A DNA stretch of 64,000 nt from positions 29,475-93,474 of the forward strand of contig JACDGP010000001.1 in the NCBI GenBank assembly GCA_013821605.1, written 5' to 3'. Source of the stretch: Herpetosiphonaceae bacterium (GTDB taxonomy: Bacteria; Chloroflexota; Chloroflexia; Chloroflexales; Kallotenuaceae). Numbering within the stretch: the stretch's first letter is position 1; the number at the start of each line of letters is the position of its first letter. Shown in pieces: positions 43,968 to 53,175 of the stretch. The notes beneath the pieces are model-generated. The model saw only the letters and a list, made by a program, of their open reading frames with translations. It ran no database searches and was not told the DNA's origin. The position numbers and the translations under genes were made by a program.

Positions 43968-46781
43968 ATGCACGCACATCATCAAGCCACGATTGCGAAG
44001 TTGACTGCTCGCTTCCAACACGATCCTCGCTTCCAAGCCTTACTGATCGTTGGCTCGGTTGCTCGCGGCGAAGCTCGTGCCGACTCGGATATTGACTTCT
44101 ATCTCATCAGCACAGCGGAGGAATACCAACAGAGGCAAACGACCGGCGAGTTGACCATTGACGCGCATGACGTGGCTGATTATCCACAAGGACAAGCTAG
44201 CGGAACCATCGTCGATCTGCAGTTTCTGCGTGATGCCGCCACAAGAGCACCCGAGCCCCAACGCTTTGCGTTCACCAACGCGCTCATCGCCTTTTCTCAT
44301 AGTCCTGATGTTGAGCCGCTTATTAAGCGGATTGCGCTATATCCAGAGCATGAGCGTGCGGAAAAAATGAAAAGCTTCGTGAGCCAATTGCCGGTGCATC
44401 TATCCTACATGTACCTCGCCGACTACAGCAGCAATCCATATTTATTGGCCGAAACCGCGGTCGAGTTAGTGCTTTTCGGCGGCAGGCTCCTTCTGGCCCA
44501 TAACCGAATGCTGTACCCAAACAGGAAACAGTTTATCAATCAATTGGAAAAGGCCCCCGATAAACCAGAGTTCCTCCTCATCTTGGCGACCGAGCTTCTT
44601 TCTCATCCGTGTATCGACCATGCACAACGGTTTTACGACTCGCTCATGAATTTTGCGGCGTGGCCGCAGCCCACCGAAGGAGCGATGGCGCGCTTCAAGC
44701 ATGATCGAGACAAAACTGGCAATGGGGTCATACGCCGCTTGCCGATAGCTAGGCAGCAAGCCGTGACACGGTCCGTAGGTGCGGTGCGGCGAGCGGGTGT
44801 ACCAGTCTTGAAGCTGTATGGTAGGTGGCAGTCATGGGCCGAGGTCACTCTGATCTGCGTCTGGGCCGCTTGGGTCGGACGTGCCTTCCTCGATTTCAAT
44901 CCATATACCTGGCCGGTCGGCGGCGAATGGGGCACCCAACTACAAACGCACCATCTGTGGATCCAGCTACAGCGCTGCGGGTTGTGTGCGTTGTGGAACG
45001 GTGGCATTAATGGTGGTGCCCCGGCCTTGGCCGACCTCTTTGGCAGCATGCTCCACCCGCTCGTGATGCTCACGACCGTGCTGTGGGGTGTGAGCGCAGG
45101 TGCCAAAGTTGCTGTGGTCGTTGCCCTAGCGCTCGGTGGCATCGCACAATGGTGGATCGCGCGGGTGTTACAGCTTGGGACGGTAGCACGCCTTTGGAGC
45201 GCACTCCTTGCCGTGGTCGGTGGTCATTTGGCTGGGCGCATGCAGAACGGCAACTTCGGCTTGGTGCTATCGACCGCCGCTTGTAGCCTCGCCCTGGCAG
45301 CCGCCTTCGATCTCGGTGTGACTCGCGAGCGCCGTGCGACTCTGCTATTAGCCGTCATGGGCGCACTGGCGCTCGTTTCAGGACAAGCCTACCTGCAGCT
45401 TGCACTACTTGGCTGGAGTCCCGCCTATCTCTGGCTGATACTGGAGCGGCGTAGGCCTTGGTTCCCTGTGGGCCGCGAATATCTTCTGGCGCTTGGCCTC
45501 GCGCTCCTGCTCGCTGGCATCTTTCTCGTGCCGTTGCTACATTTTTGGCCCCACATCACAAAGGACACCGATCCGACCTTTCAGGCTGCTCAACCGCTGG
45601 CTTACATCCCTTTGAATCTGGTTATTGCCCCGCAGGGATCGGCACTCACAACAACCCTGGGCCAGCTACCATATCCCTATCTCTACAATCTCTACATTGG
45701 CTGGCTCGCAGTGCTCCTCGCCTTGCTGTCGCTGGGTGTGGCACGCGGCTATGCACAGCGGCAAATCTGGTTCCTGGCGAGCGGTGCTCTGCTCATGTTT
45801 TTTCTAGCGAGTGCAACTCCACTCCGGTGGTTAAGCGGGAGCTTGCCCACGGTCGCCAATATACGTCATACTCCCTTGCTGGCCGGCCTGACAGTGCCGG
45901 CGATCATCGGGCTGGCGTCCTATACCCTGGACCGTCTTCTAAAGCATCCTTGGCCTATGCTGAAGCTGCCGCTAGTGGGCCAGTCTAACAGGGCACGACC
46001 CAGGCTGCGCCCCACCTGGCTGCTGTGCATCCCACTCGCATATGGGTTATGGACGCCGGCCACACTCGCTCAATCATCCTTGCGCACCATCAACATGCAG
46101 TCATTGTACAGCGCCATCGTCGCTCTACGTACCCCCAGCTTGCAATGGGTTGCGCCGCCCTTTGGTGAACTACGCTGGACGGAAGCAGGTCTCGATCTTG
46201 GTCTTAAGCTATCGCCCATTGTCTGGGTTTTCAAGTGGCAAACGGTTCCCATGCCGTATCTCGAAGCTCTACGGGATGGTGCCCCACCCGCGTTGGTCAG
46301 GGTAGGCCCACTGGCTAGCCTGCCCGGTATCAATCGTAATGATCTGGGCGCGCTTCCCGGTGCCCATGCGGAGCCCGTGGGCAACCTGAACGACATTCCC
46401 GTCTACCGCTACGGGGAACAACACTATGCAGCGGTTGCGACGAGTGCAGACCTCAGTCCCTGTGCCGCGACCGGCAGTGGTGGCACTGTGATGCTCACCT
46501 GCACAAACGAGCAAGCCGGTGAGCTAACCGTTCGCGAACATGCATGGTCTGGTTGGTCGGCCACACGTGACAATCAAGCCGTCGCGTTAGAGCCCGATCA
46601 ATGGCTCCGCTTGCCGGCACCCGCCGGTATACACCGGTATGTGTTCCGTTATCGTCCGTGGGATGTTCTGCTGGGTGCCGGCTTGACCTTCGTCGGCACC
46701 ATGTTGACACTCTGGCAATGGGTCCGTCTACGGCACTCGGTGAGACACCCAAAAGCATCAGTCTTGACATCTCAAGCCTAG
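43968..46781 (+). CDS. fusion: nucleotidyltransferase domain plus YfhO-like membrane protein
   Basis: A single 937-aa frame joining two unrelated parts. Residues 1-240 form a minimal nucleotidyltransferase of the DUF4037/kanamycin-NTase type: GSVARGEARADSDIDFYLI with Gly29-Ser30, Asp41 and Asp43, and a third carboxylate Asp83 in GTIVDLQFL. After a basic linker, residues about 285-690 are a series of membrane helices, then an extracytoplasmic beta-rich domain and a last helix near 905-925. SGWSATRDNQAVALEPDQW and HRYVFRYRPWDVLLGAG are the YfhO C-terminal signature. YfhO proteins are GT-C-like enzymes in lipid-linked sugar transfer. The functional reason for the fusion is unknown. GH127 follows six bases later. 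Confidence 0.8.
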   Translation: MHAHHQATIAKLTARFQHDPRFQALLIVGSVARGEARADSDIDFYLISTAEEYQQRQTTGELTIDAHDVADYPQGQASGTIVDLQFLRDAATRAPEPQRFAFTNALIAFSHSPDVEPLIKRIALYPEHERAEKMKSFVSQLPVHLSYMYLADYSSNPYLLAETAVELVLFGGRLLLAHNRMLYPNRKQFINQLEKAPDKPEFLLILATELLSHPCIDHAQRFYDSLMNFAAWPQPTEGAMARFKHDRDKTGNGVIRRLPIARQQAVTRSVGAVRRAGVPVLKLYGRWQSWAEVTLICVWAAWVGRAFLDFNPYTWPVGGEWGTQLQTHHLWIQLQRCGLCALWNGGINGGAPALADLFGSMLHPLVMLTTVLWGVSAGAKVAVVVALALGGIAQWWIARVLQLGTVARLWSALLAVVGGHLAGRMQNGNFGLVLSTAACSLALAAAFDLGVTRERRATLLLAVMGALALVSGQAYLQLALLGWSPAYLWLILERRRPWFPVGREYLLALGLALLLAGIFLVPLLHFWPHITKDTDPTFQAAQPLAYIPLNLVIAPQGSALTTTLGQLPYPYLYNLYIGWLAVLLALLSLGVARGYAQRQIWFLASGALLMFFLASATPLRWLSGSLPTVANIRHTPLLAGLTVPAIIGLASYTLDRLLKHPWPMLKLPLVGQSNRARPRLRPTWLLCIPLAYGLWTPATLAQSSLRTINMQSLYSAIVALRTPSLQWVAPPFGELRWTEAGLDLGLKLSPIVWVFKWQTVPMPYLEALRDGAPPALVRVGPLASLPGINRNDLGALPGAHAEPVGNLNDIPVYRYGEQHYAAVATSADLSPCAATGSGGTVMLTCTNEQAGELTVREHAWSGWSATRDNQAVALEPDQWLRLPAPAGIHRYVFRYRPWDVLLGAGLTFVGTMLTLWQWVRLRHSVRHPKASVLTSQA

Positions 46782-46787
46782 CATCCT

Positions 46788-48833
46788 ATGATCGGCGTGA
46801 AGAGCAGGCAGGAAATGACCGGCCGCGCTTTGCAGGAAAGAAGGCCCACGTTGGCAACACCGGTTATGGCACATACTCCTGATTCCTCCGCTGGCGTCAA
46901 CGGCACTGTCCGACAGCAATATGCCTCACTCCCACACACCGCCGTAACTATTGATGATGCCTTCTGGGCTCCGCGACTACACACCAATCGTACCGGTACC
47001 ATCGGCCATTTGTATCGCGAACTACGCGCCACCGGCAGCATTGATGCCTTCCGGCCGGGCTGGCACTGGCCGGAACAAGCGACGCGGCGCGGTGCCTGGG
47101 GCGGTACCACAACAATGTTCTGGGATTCGGACGTCGCCAAATGGATCGAGACTGCCAGCTACAGCCTTGCCACGCATCCCGACCCGCACTTGGATACGCT
47201 GTTGGACGACGTGATCACGCTCATCGCCCAAACACAGCATGCTGATGGCTACCTCAACACCTGGTTTACCTACGTTGACCCCGCGCATCGTTGGCAGAAT
47301 TTGCGCGATTGGCACGAGCTCTACTGCGCTGGTCATCTGATCGAGGCCGGCGTCGCGCACTTCAACGCCACCGCTAAGCGCTCGCTGCTCGACATCGTCT
47401 GCCGCTATGCCGATCACATCGACGACATGTTCGGGCTCGAGCCGGGCAAGCGCCTCGGCTATCCCGGTCACCCCGAGATCGAGTTGGCGCTCGTCAAACT
47501 CCATCGTGCGACCGGCGAGCAGCGCTATCTCGCCTTGAGCCGGTATTTTGTTGACGAGCGTGGTCGGCAGCCCCACTACTTCGAGCAAGAAGCCCGCCTG
47601 CGCGGCGAGGACCCTGTCACCTTCTGGGCGAAAAGCTTCGAGTACAACCAGTCGCATCGCCCGGTGCGCGAGCAGCGCGAGGTGGTTGGTCATGCTGTGC
47701 GAGCTGTCTATCTCTACACCGCCATGGCCGAATTGGCCGGAGCCTACGATGATGCCAGACTCTTGGGTGCCTGCCGCCAATTGTGGCAGCATCTCACGAC
47801 CACGCGCATGTACGTGACCGGCGGTATTGGCACCTCCAAACAAAATGAGGGCTTTACCGGCGACTATGATCTGCCCAACGAGAGTGCCTATGCCGAAACC
47901 TGCGCTGCCATCAGCATGATCTTCTGGGCGCAGCGTATGTTGCAGCTTGAATGCGATGCGCGCTATGCCGATATCATGGAGTTGGAGCTCTACAACAGCG
48001 TGCTCAGCAGCGTGAGTCTTGATGGCAAGTCTTTCTTCTATGACAATCCGCTGGCTAGCGATGGCACCCATCACCGCCAGCCCTGGTTCATCTGCCCCTG
48101 TTGTCCACCGAACCTAGCTCGTCTCTTTGCCTCACTGGGCCAGTATATCTATGGCTACAATGACCAGGATCTGGTTGTACATCTGTATATACAGTGTACG
48201 GGTCGCTTTCAGCTTGCGAATCAGATGATTATGCTGCGCCAGGAGACGAACTATCCGTGGGATGGCACCGTCACGCTGCACGTCGAGCCGGAACAAGCGG
48301 CTGAATTTGGTTTGCAGTTGCGTATCCCAGGCTGGTGCGATGATGCCGAACTGCGTGTCAACCAGACTGTGATCGATCTCCAGGCCAATGTGGTACAGGG
48401 CTACGTGCGGATCGAGCGCGAGTGGCAGCCGGGCGATACGGTCATGCTCACGCTACCGATGCCGGTGGTGGCCCTTTCCGCCCACCCGGATGTTGTTGCT
48501 GATGTTGGACACGTCGCTTTGCAGCGCGGTCCGCTGGTGTATTGTCTTGAGCAGGTGGACCATGCCTTGCCGCTTCACCGCTTAGTGGTTACGGATCTGG
48601 CGGCGCTTGCCGCTCAGCACGAGCCGGACTTGCTGGGCGGTATCACAATCCTGACTGGATCGGCTGGAGCGCTCGATCCTGCCGATTGGCAGGGCATGCT
48701 ATACCGGCCGACGCCGCCCACAACGCAGCCCTGTACGCTACACGCCGTGCCATACTTCGCCTGGAACAATCGTGAGCCAGGTGCTATGCAGGTCTGGATC
48801 AGAGCGACGCAGAGCCTACTACTTGCACGCTAA
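46788..48833 (+). CDS. beta-L-arabinofuranosidase, GH127
   Basis: GH127 (DUF1680) enzyme of about 681 aa that releases beta-linked L-arabinofuranose. The (alpha/alpha)6 domain includes WHELYCAGHLIEA, YVTGGIGTSKQNEGFT and the zinc/catalytic cluster CPCCPPNLAR with its nucleophilic cysteine. Nothing resembling a signal peptide is seen. The first ATG (46788) lies six bases after the fusion gene, but ATG 46815 or 46866 could be the real start; none has a good Shine-Dalgarno. It is followed by an aldose epimerase gene, consistent with arabinose release and anomer conversion. Confidence 0.92.
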   Translation: MIGVKSRQEMTGRALQERRPTLATPVMAHTPDSSAGVNGTVRQQYASLPHTAVTIDDAFWAPRLHTNRTGTIGHLYRELRATGSIDAFRPGWHWPEQATRRGAWGGTTTMFWDSDVAKWIETASYSLATHPDPHLDTLLDDVITLIAQTQHADGYLNTWFTYVDPAHRWQNLRDWHELYCAGHLIEAGVAHFNATAKRSLLDIVCRYADHIDDMFGLEPGKRLGYPGHPEIELALVKLHRATGEQRYLALSRYFVDERGRQPHYFEQEARLRGEDPVTFWAKSFEYNQSHRPVREQREVVGHAVRAVYLYTAMAELAGAYDDARLLGACRQLWQHLTTTRMYVTGGIGTSKQNEGFTGDYDLPNESAYAETCAAISMIFWAQRMLQLECDARYADIMELELYNSVLSSVSLDGKSFFYDNPLASDGTHHRQPWFICPCCPPNLARLFASLGQYIYGYNDQDLVVHLYIQCTGRFQLANQMIMLRQETNYPWDGTVTLHVEPEQAAEFGLQLRIPGWCDDAELRVNQTVIDLQANVVQGYVRIEREWQPGDTVMLTLPMPVVALSAHPDVVADVGHVALQRGPLVYCLEQVDHALPLHRLVVTDLAALAAQHEPDLLGGITILTGSAGALDPADWQGMLYRPTPPTTQPCTLHAVPYFAWNNREPGAMQVWIRATQSLLLAR

Positions 48834-48849
48834 CAGAGGGACTGTTTTT

Positions 48850-49899
48850 ATGAGCATGACACAACACCATTTCGGCTCGACCGCTACTGGCGTAAACATT
48901 GATTGCTATATCCTTGTCAATCGCAGTGGGCTGGAAGCGGCAGTCATGACCTATGGAGGCGTCCTGACCTCCTTGCGTGTGCCGGACCGCAACGGCAAGC
49001 TGGGAGACATCGTGCTGGGTTTTGATACACTGGCACCATATCTGGATGAGCACCCCTACTTCGGCAGCATGATCGGGCGCTACGGCAACCGCATAGCAGG
49101 GGGCCAGTTCGAGTTGGATGGTCGCCTGTATTCACTTGGGCGCAATAATGGCTCCAACCATCTCCATGGTGGGTCCCATGGCTTCCACCGCGTCATCTGG
49201 AGCGCTCAGGAGCATGCCTCACTTAATGGGCCAGGTCTAGAATTAACCTATCGGAGCAAGGATGGCGAAGAAGGCTACCCCGGCGACCTGTCCGTCACCG
49301 TCGTGTATACTCTGACCGACCAGAACGCGTTACAGATCGACTACACCGCGACGACCGACGCGCCAACGATCATCAACCTAACGAATCATAGCTACTTCAA
49401 CCTAAGAGGTAGCGGCGATATTCTTGACCACGAACTGGAACTTGCCGCTACCCGCTTTCTGCCGGTCGATCCAACCCTGATTCCGACCGGTGAACTCCGT
49501 GCCGTACATGGTACCCCCATGGACTTCACGACGTCGACGCCCATCGGAGGCCGGAGCGTTGCCCCTGATGACCAGCTTCGCTATGGCCACGGCTACGACC
49601 ATACTTGGGTGTTGGATAAGCCCGTCGGGACGTTGGGGTTTGCAGGCCGCGTCTTCGACCCGGCGACAGGACGCAGGATGGAGGTCCACACAACACAGCC
49701 CGGTGTCCAATTTTACGGGGGAAACTTGCTCGACGGCAGCCTGACGGGCAAGGGCGGTCAGAGCTACAAAGCGCATAGCGGGTTATGCCTCGAAACCCAA
49801 CACTTTCCCGACTCGCCCAATCAGCCGCAATTCCCACCGACGGTGCTGCGACCTGGCGAGACCTACCGCCAAACAACGATCTATCAGTTTGAGGCGTAG
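48850..49899 (+). CDS. aldose 1-epimerase (galactose mutarotase family)
   Basis: Mutarotase (349 aa) interconverting anomers of released sugars such as L-arabinose or galactose. Typical segments are VMTYGGVLTSLRVPDRNG, GSMIGRYGNRIAGG, NNGSNHLHGG (catalytic His), TNHSYFNL and GLCLETQHFPDSPNQ with the catalytic Glu. ATG 48850 has GAGG 12 bases upstream; the frame is open further upstream but within GH127 coding sequence. It is convergent with the next gene. Confidence 0.93.
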   Translation: MSMTQHHFGSTATGVNIDCYILVNRSGLEAAVMTYGGVLTSLRVPDRNGKLGDIVLGFDTLAPYLDEHPYFGSMIGRYGNRIAGGQFELDGRLYSLGRNNGSNHLHGGSHGFHRVIWSAQEHASLNGPGLELTYRSKDGEEGYPGDLSVTVVYTLTDQNALQIDYTATTDAPTIINLTNHSYFNLRGSGDILDHELELAATRFLPVDPTLIPTGELRAVHGTPMDFTTSTPIGGRSVAPDDQLRYGHGYDHTWVLDKPVGTLGFAGRVFDPATGRRMEVHTTQPGVQFYGGNLLDGSLTGKGGQSYKAHSGLCLETQHFPDSPNQPQFPPTVLRPGETYRQTTIYQFEA

Positions 49900-49913
49900 C
49901 GCTAACGCTCGGC

Positions 49914-50378
49914 TCAATGGGGCTGCGTTTCGAATATGGTGACGAAAACTTGCCCCCCTGGGTTTTGGATCGGCCAAATTTCGACCGTGGAGCCGCGATA
50001 GCTTGTGTCACCGGGCTTTCGATACACATCGGTCTGTTGGTCAGCTCCGCCGACGAGCGCAATCATATTGCTGCAGCGTGGCGTTCCCTGGGTTCCACAG
50101 TACTGCCAGCCTCGTTGCGGCATCACCTGCCGATAAAAGGACCGTACATCTGCCACGGACTCGGCCACCCGGAATGATGTCTGTGCTACACCCGCGTTGA
50201 TCGTGCTCTGGATATTCTGTGCCCCCGGTGGCACCGGCGTATGCCGTTGCCTCTCCCAGAGTAGTCCCCCACCCACTGCCACGAGCGCCAGGACTAGCAA
50301 AAGGAAATGAAACCATCCACCAATCCAGCGTACAGGATATTGCACAAGTTGAGTGAGTTGCTGCATATAATGCTCCAC
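49914..50378 (-). CDS. small membrane-anchored protein of unknown function
   Basis: A 154-aa protein with one membrane segment at about residues 22-42 and a ~100-residue external domain. The latter has two cysteines (WQYCGTQGTPRCSNM) that may form a disulfide. I recognise no family. It is third in a leftward group after the GroEL paralogue and the Asp-box propeller, with 102 bases separating it from the propeller gene. Confidence 0.6.
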   Translation of the reverse strand: MEHYMQQLTQLVQYPVRWIGGWFHFLLLVLALVAVGGGLLWERQRHTPVPPGAQNIQSTINAGVAQTSFRVAESVADVRSFYRQVMPQRGWQYCGTQGTPRCSNMIALVGGADQQTDVYRKPGDTSYRGSTVEIWPIQNPGGQVFVTIFETQPH

Positions 50379-50480
50379 CGTTCAAGCCGACGTGCCTGCG
50401 AGCAATGTCGAACGTGAGTAGCAGGGAGCGTTCCTCGGCACCGGTATTGGGAGAAACGCCCCGGCTGCGGAACCGGCGTG

Positions 50481-51449
50481 CTATGAAACGCGGAGCACAC
50501 TGCCGTCGCTGCAGCCGATCAGCAGTGGCGCATCAGGGCCTATCCCTTGTGGCGTAAGGAGCATACTCATCTCCAACTCCGCATCCCGGTCCAGCTGTCG
50601 CTCGGACCATGATTCCCCGCTGTCCTGTGAAATCAACAACGCGCTGCTTGATAATACCAGCAACTCCGGGCACAACGCAAACTGCGGCGATACCACAATG
50701 GCGCTGACTGTATCCTTAATCGTATCTGAACCGAGCTGCTGCCAACTGTCTCCGCCGTCGCGCGAGCAAAACAGACCTGCCTCCTCGGTCCCCACAAATA
50801 CGACAGCTTCCGTATCAGACGCCGGTGACAGTGCTAGACTGACCACCGGGGCATGTTCCGCCGGGAAGTTCACTTCGCGCCAGGCGCGACCACCATTGGT
50901 ACTGCGGAAAAGCCCCGTCTCGGTGCCGGCGAACAGCATCTCGTCATGGATGAAATCTGGTGAGATAGCCAGGACCAGTACACATAGATCGAGCAAGCCG
51001 AAGTTCCACGGCTGCCAGGAATTGCCGCGATCCGCTGATCTGAAGACGCCGTCTTCCAGCGTTCCGGCGATGACGATCCCGTCAGCAGCAAAGTTGGGCG
51101 ACACGACCACCGTCGAAACCAGTGGCGGCGGCGTGGCAACATTCATGATGACCCACTCTTTGCCGCCGTCCGTCGACCGTAGTATCCCGCCGTCAACCCC
51201 GGCAAAGACGCGCTGGTCAGTCTGCCATTCGGGAGAAAGGGCAACTGCGGTTGTCGTTAGCGGGCCGGTGAGCTTCAACGAGTCATACAGATAGTGCCAA
51301 CTCACTCCCCCATCGCCCGAACGGTAGAGTCCCGACTCTCGCGCTGCGAAGCAGGTATGATCATGCTCGAAGCCTGGCGAGGCTGCAAGGGCCAAGACGC
51401 TGTCAACACGGTCAGCGATTGCTAGGGATAGGTCATCCGTTGTGGTCAT
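50481..51449 (-). CDS. Asp-box (BNR/sortilin-like) beta-propeller protein
   Basis: A 322-aa protein built from about six repeats with the Asp-box pattern S-x-D-x-G-x-x-W: YRSGDGGVSW, LRSTDGGKEW, FRSADRGNSW, FRSTNGGRAW, FCSRDGGDSW and ISQDSGESW. This gives a beta-propeller of the BNR/VPS10 kind; no sialidase catalytic residues are evident and no signal peptide is present, so it is probably a cytoplasmic binding protein. It starts 11 bases after the GroEL-paralogue stop, on the same strand. Confidence 0.85.
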   Translation of the reverse strand: MTTTDDLSLAIADRVDSVLALAASPGFEHDHTCFAARESGLYRSGDGGVSWHYLYDSLKLTGPLTTTAVALSPEWQTDQRVFAGVDGGILRSTDGGKEWVIMNVATPPPLVSTVVVSPNFAADGIVIAGTLEDGVFRSADRGNSWQPWNFGLLDLCVLVLAISPDFIHDEMLFAGTETGLFRSTNGGRAWREVNFPAEHAPVVSLALSPASDTEAVVFVGTEEAGLFCSRDGGDSWQQLGSDTIKDTVSAIVVSPQFALCPELLVLSSSALLISQDSGESWSERQLDRDAELEMSMLLTPQGIGPDAPLLIGCSDGSVLRVS

Positions 51450-51460
51450 CTGTCGCTCTG

Positions 51461-53089
51461 CTAGGTCATTGCTACGTATTGGGGATTCTTGGAGTGGATC
51501 AGCACATCGATCGTCAAGGCATGTGCTGCGCCGGCAATGGCACCGTAAACCGCCGCTTTTTGTGCAGCAGCGACATCGAAAATCCCGGCCTGCGCCAGAT
51601 CAACAACACGCCCGCATCGTACATCGAAGCCAAATCCCTGCGCAGCATCGTTGATCTCGGCCATGACAGTTCCAGGGTCATAGCCGGCATTGCCAACAAT
51701 CGTTCGCAGTGGCTCCTCCAGTGCTTTAATGAGTATGCGATAAGCAGCTCGCTCATCTGGATCTTCACTTGCTACGAGCTGTTGTTGTAATTTCGAACGG
51801 CATGCCAGCAAGGACCGCCCACTACCCAGCAAGACACCATTGCGTAACGCGGCACGCAGGGCCGCAATCGTGCGCCGTGCCAAGGCCTCCTGGACGGTAT
51901 TTTCCGCTTCTGTGGAAGGTGCCAGCAAAAGCGTTGCCGATCCGCCCATAAGCTTGCTGACCCGTTGCCGCAGTCGTGTGACTACATGCTCGTCTTCGGT
52001 ATGCTCTAACAACGCTCGTACACTGGTGATGTGGCGGCGTAACTCACGGGGATTGCCCTTTCCGGCAACGACACCAAATGTGCTCTTATCGGCCCAGATC
52101 TTACGTGCATGTCCAAAGTCTTCGACCGTTACATGGGAGAGGCTATCGCCAGCCGCTTGCAACAAGGCGCGACCTCCTGTCAAAACGACCAGATCTTCCA
52201 TTGCCTCCGCTTGTTCAAGCGTGCCGAGACCTGGCGTCTTTACTGCGACCACTTGAAATTTCTCCGGCTCGCGGCTGGCTTGCAGCAGAAAGGCGATTGA
52301 GCGCTCGGATAGTTCACTGGCGAGCAAGACAAGTGTATGAATCTCGGCTGCCATTGCCATATCCAGCAGTGGCACCAGCAAGTGCACATCGGTAATCTCA
52401 AGATCACTGATCAACAGGGCAGCATTTTGCAGATCGGCACGCAACTTAAGTTGATCATTAAACATATGCGTTGAAAAAAGGCTACTTTCCCAGAACATGC
52501 CCTCTACATAGTGTCGCTCTAGCTCACGCCCGTGGCCCCGTCGGATATCAACATGACCATGCTGACCGACGATATCGAAGATTTCGCCCAGCAGACCTGC
52601 TAAGGCAGGCTCATGACAGATCGACTCGGCTAGTTGCGCCAATTTGGCTTTGCCTGCCACCTGTAGGGTCAGGTTGTCGAGTTGATCAACGATCAGTTGT
52701 GCACCATGCTCCAGGTGACGGCGCAAATGCATGGGGTTGCCACCAGCCACAACGTAGTGCAAGCCCTGGTTGTATACCGCCTGAAAGAGTGTGGCCGCCG
52801 TAGCGGTTCCATCACCAACCTGCTCTTGCAGACGCCACAACAAATGGCGCACAAGCATCGCCCCCATATCTGCGTCACGATCCCCAAATTGAATAATGCG
52901 GCGAGTAATCGTCCCGCCATCATCTAGGAGTTCCGCCGCCTCCTTGTTGGACATACGTTCAATCGCAACCGTACGCGCAGATGGCCCCAGGGTTGGCCGG
53001 ACAATGCTGGCCATCAGGTTGATGCCTTTTTGGATACCCTGGTACGCATCTGGTTGAAAAACGACGCGCCGAGTCAGCGCTTTTGGCAT
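51461..53089 (-). CDS. divergent chaperonin GroEL/Cpn60 paralogue
   Basis: A 542-aa Hsp60 protein. It keeps ATP-site features TLGPSARTV (for GPKGRNV), LLDDGGTITRR and VGDGTATAATLF, including the Asp of GDGT. The catalytic Asp398 of E. coli GroEL is replaced by Glu (VQEALARRT in place of VEDALHATR). The apical substrate-binding segment is poorly conserved and the Gly-Gly-Met tail is missing. No groES lies nearby, so it is unlikely to be the housekeeping chaperonin. AAGGTGAT precedes ATG 53089. A specialised or inactive scaffold role is possible; no experimental basis is visible. Confidence 0.88.
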   Translation of the reverse strand: MPKALTRRVVFQPDAYQGIQKGINLMASIVRPTLGPSARTVAIERMSNKEAAELLDDGGTITRRIIQFGDRDADMGAMLVRHLLWRLQEQVGDGTATAATLFQAVYNQGLHYVVAGGNPMHLRRHLEHGAQLIVDQLDNLTLQVAGKAKLAQLAESICHEPALAGLLGEIFDIVGQHGHVDIRRGHGRELERHYVEGMFWESSLFSTHMFNDQLKLRADLQNAALLISDLEITDVHLLVPLLDMAMAAEIHTLVLLASELSERSIAFLLQASREPEKFQVVAVKTPGLGTLEQAEAMEDLVVLTGGRALLQAAGDSLSHVTVEDFGHARKIWADKSTFGVVAGKGNPRELRRHITSVRALLEHTEDEHVVTRLRQRVSKLMGGSATLLLAPSTEAENTVQEALARRTIAALRAALRNGVLLGSGRSLLACRSKLQQQLVASEDPDERAAYRILIKALEEPLRTIVGNAGYDPGTVMAEINDAAQGFGFDVRCGRVVDLAQAGIFDVAAAQKAAVYGAIAGAAHALTIDVLIHSKNPQYVAMT

Positions 53090-53175
53090 GATCTATCACC
53101 TTCTAAAAAGCAGTAAACAATTTGCAGCCCACCATAAAGCGCGACTCGTCTGTCATTGGTTGGATAATTGCTGAG

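Noticed and set aside
43968..44700. NTase part as half of a MNT/HEPN toxin-antitoxin pair
   Set aside because: No HEPN gene is adjacent, and the NTase is continuous with the membrane protein in a single frame.
47022..48074. 350-codon leftward frame opposite GH127
   Set aside because: Antisense shadow of a well-supported GH127 gene; no recognisable domain and no ribosome binding site.
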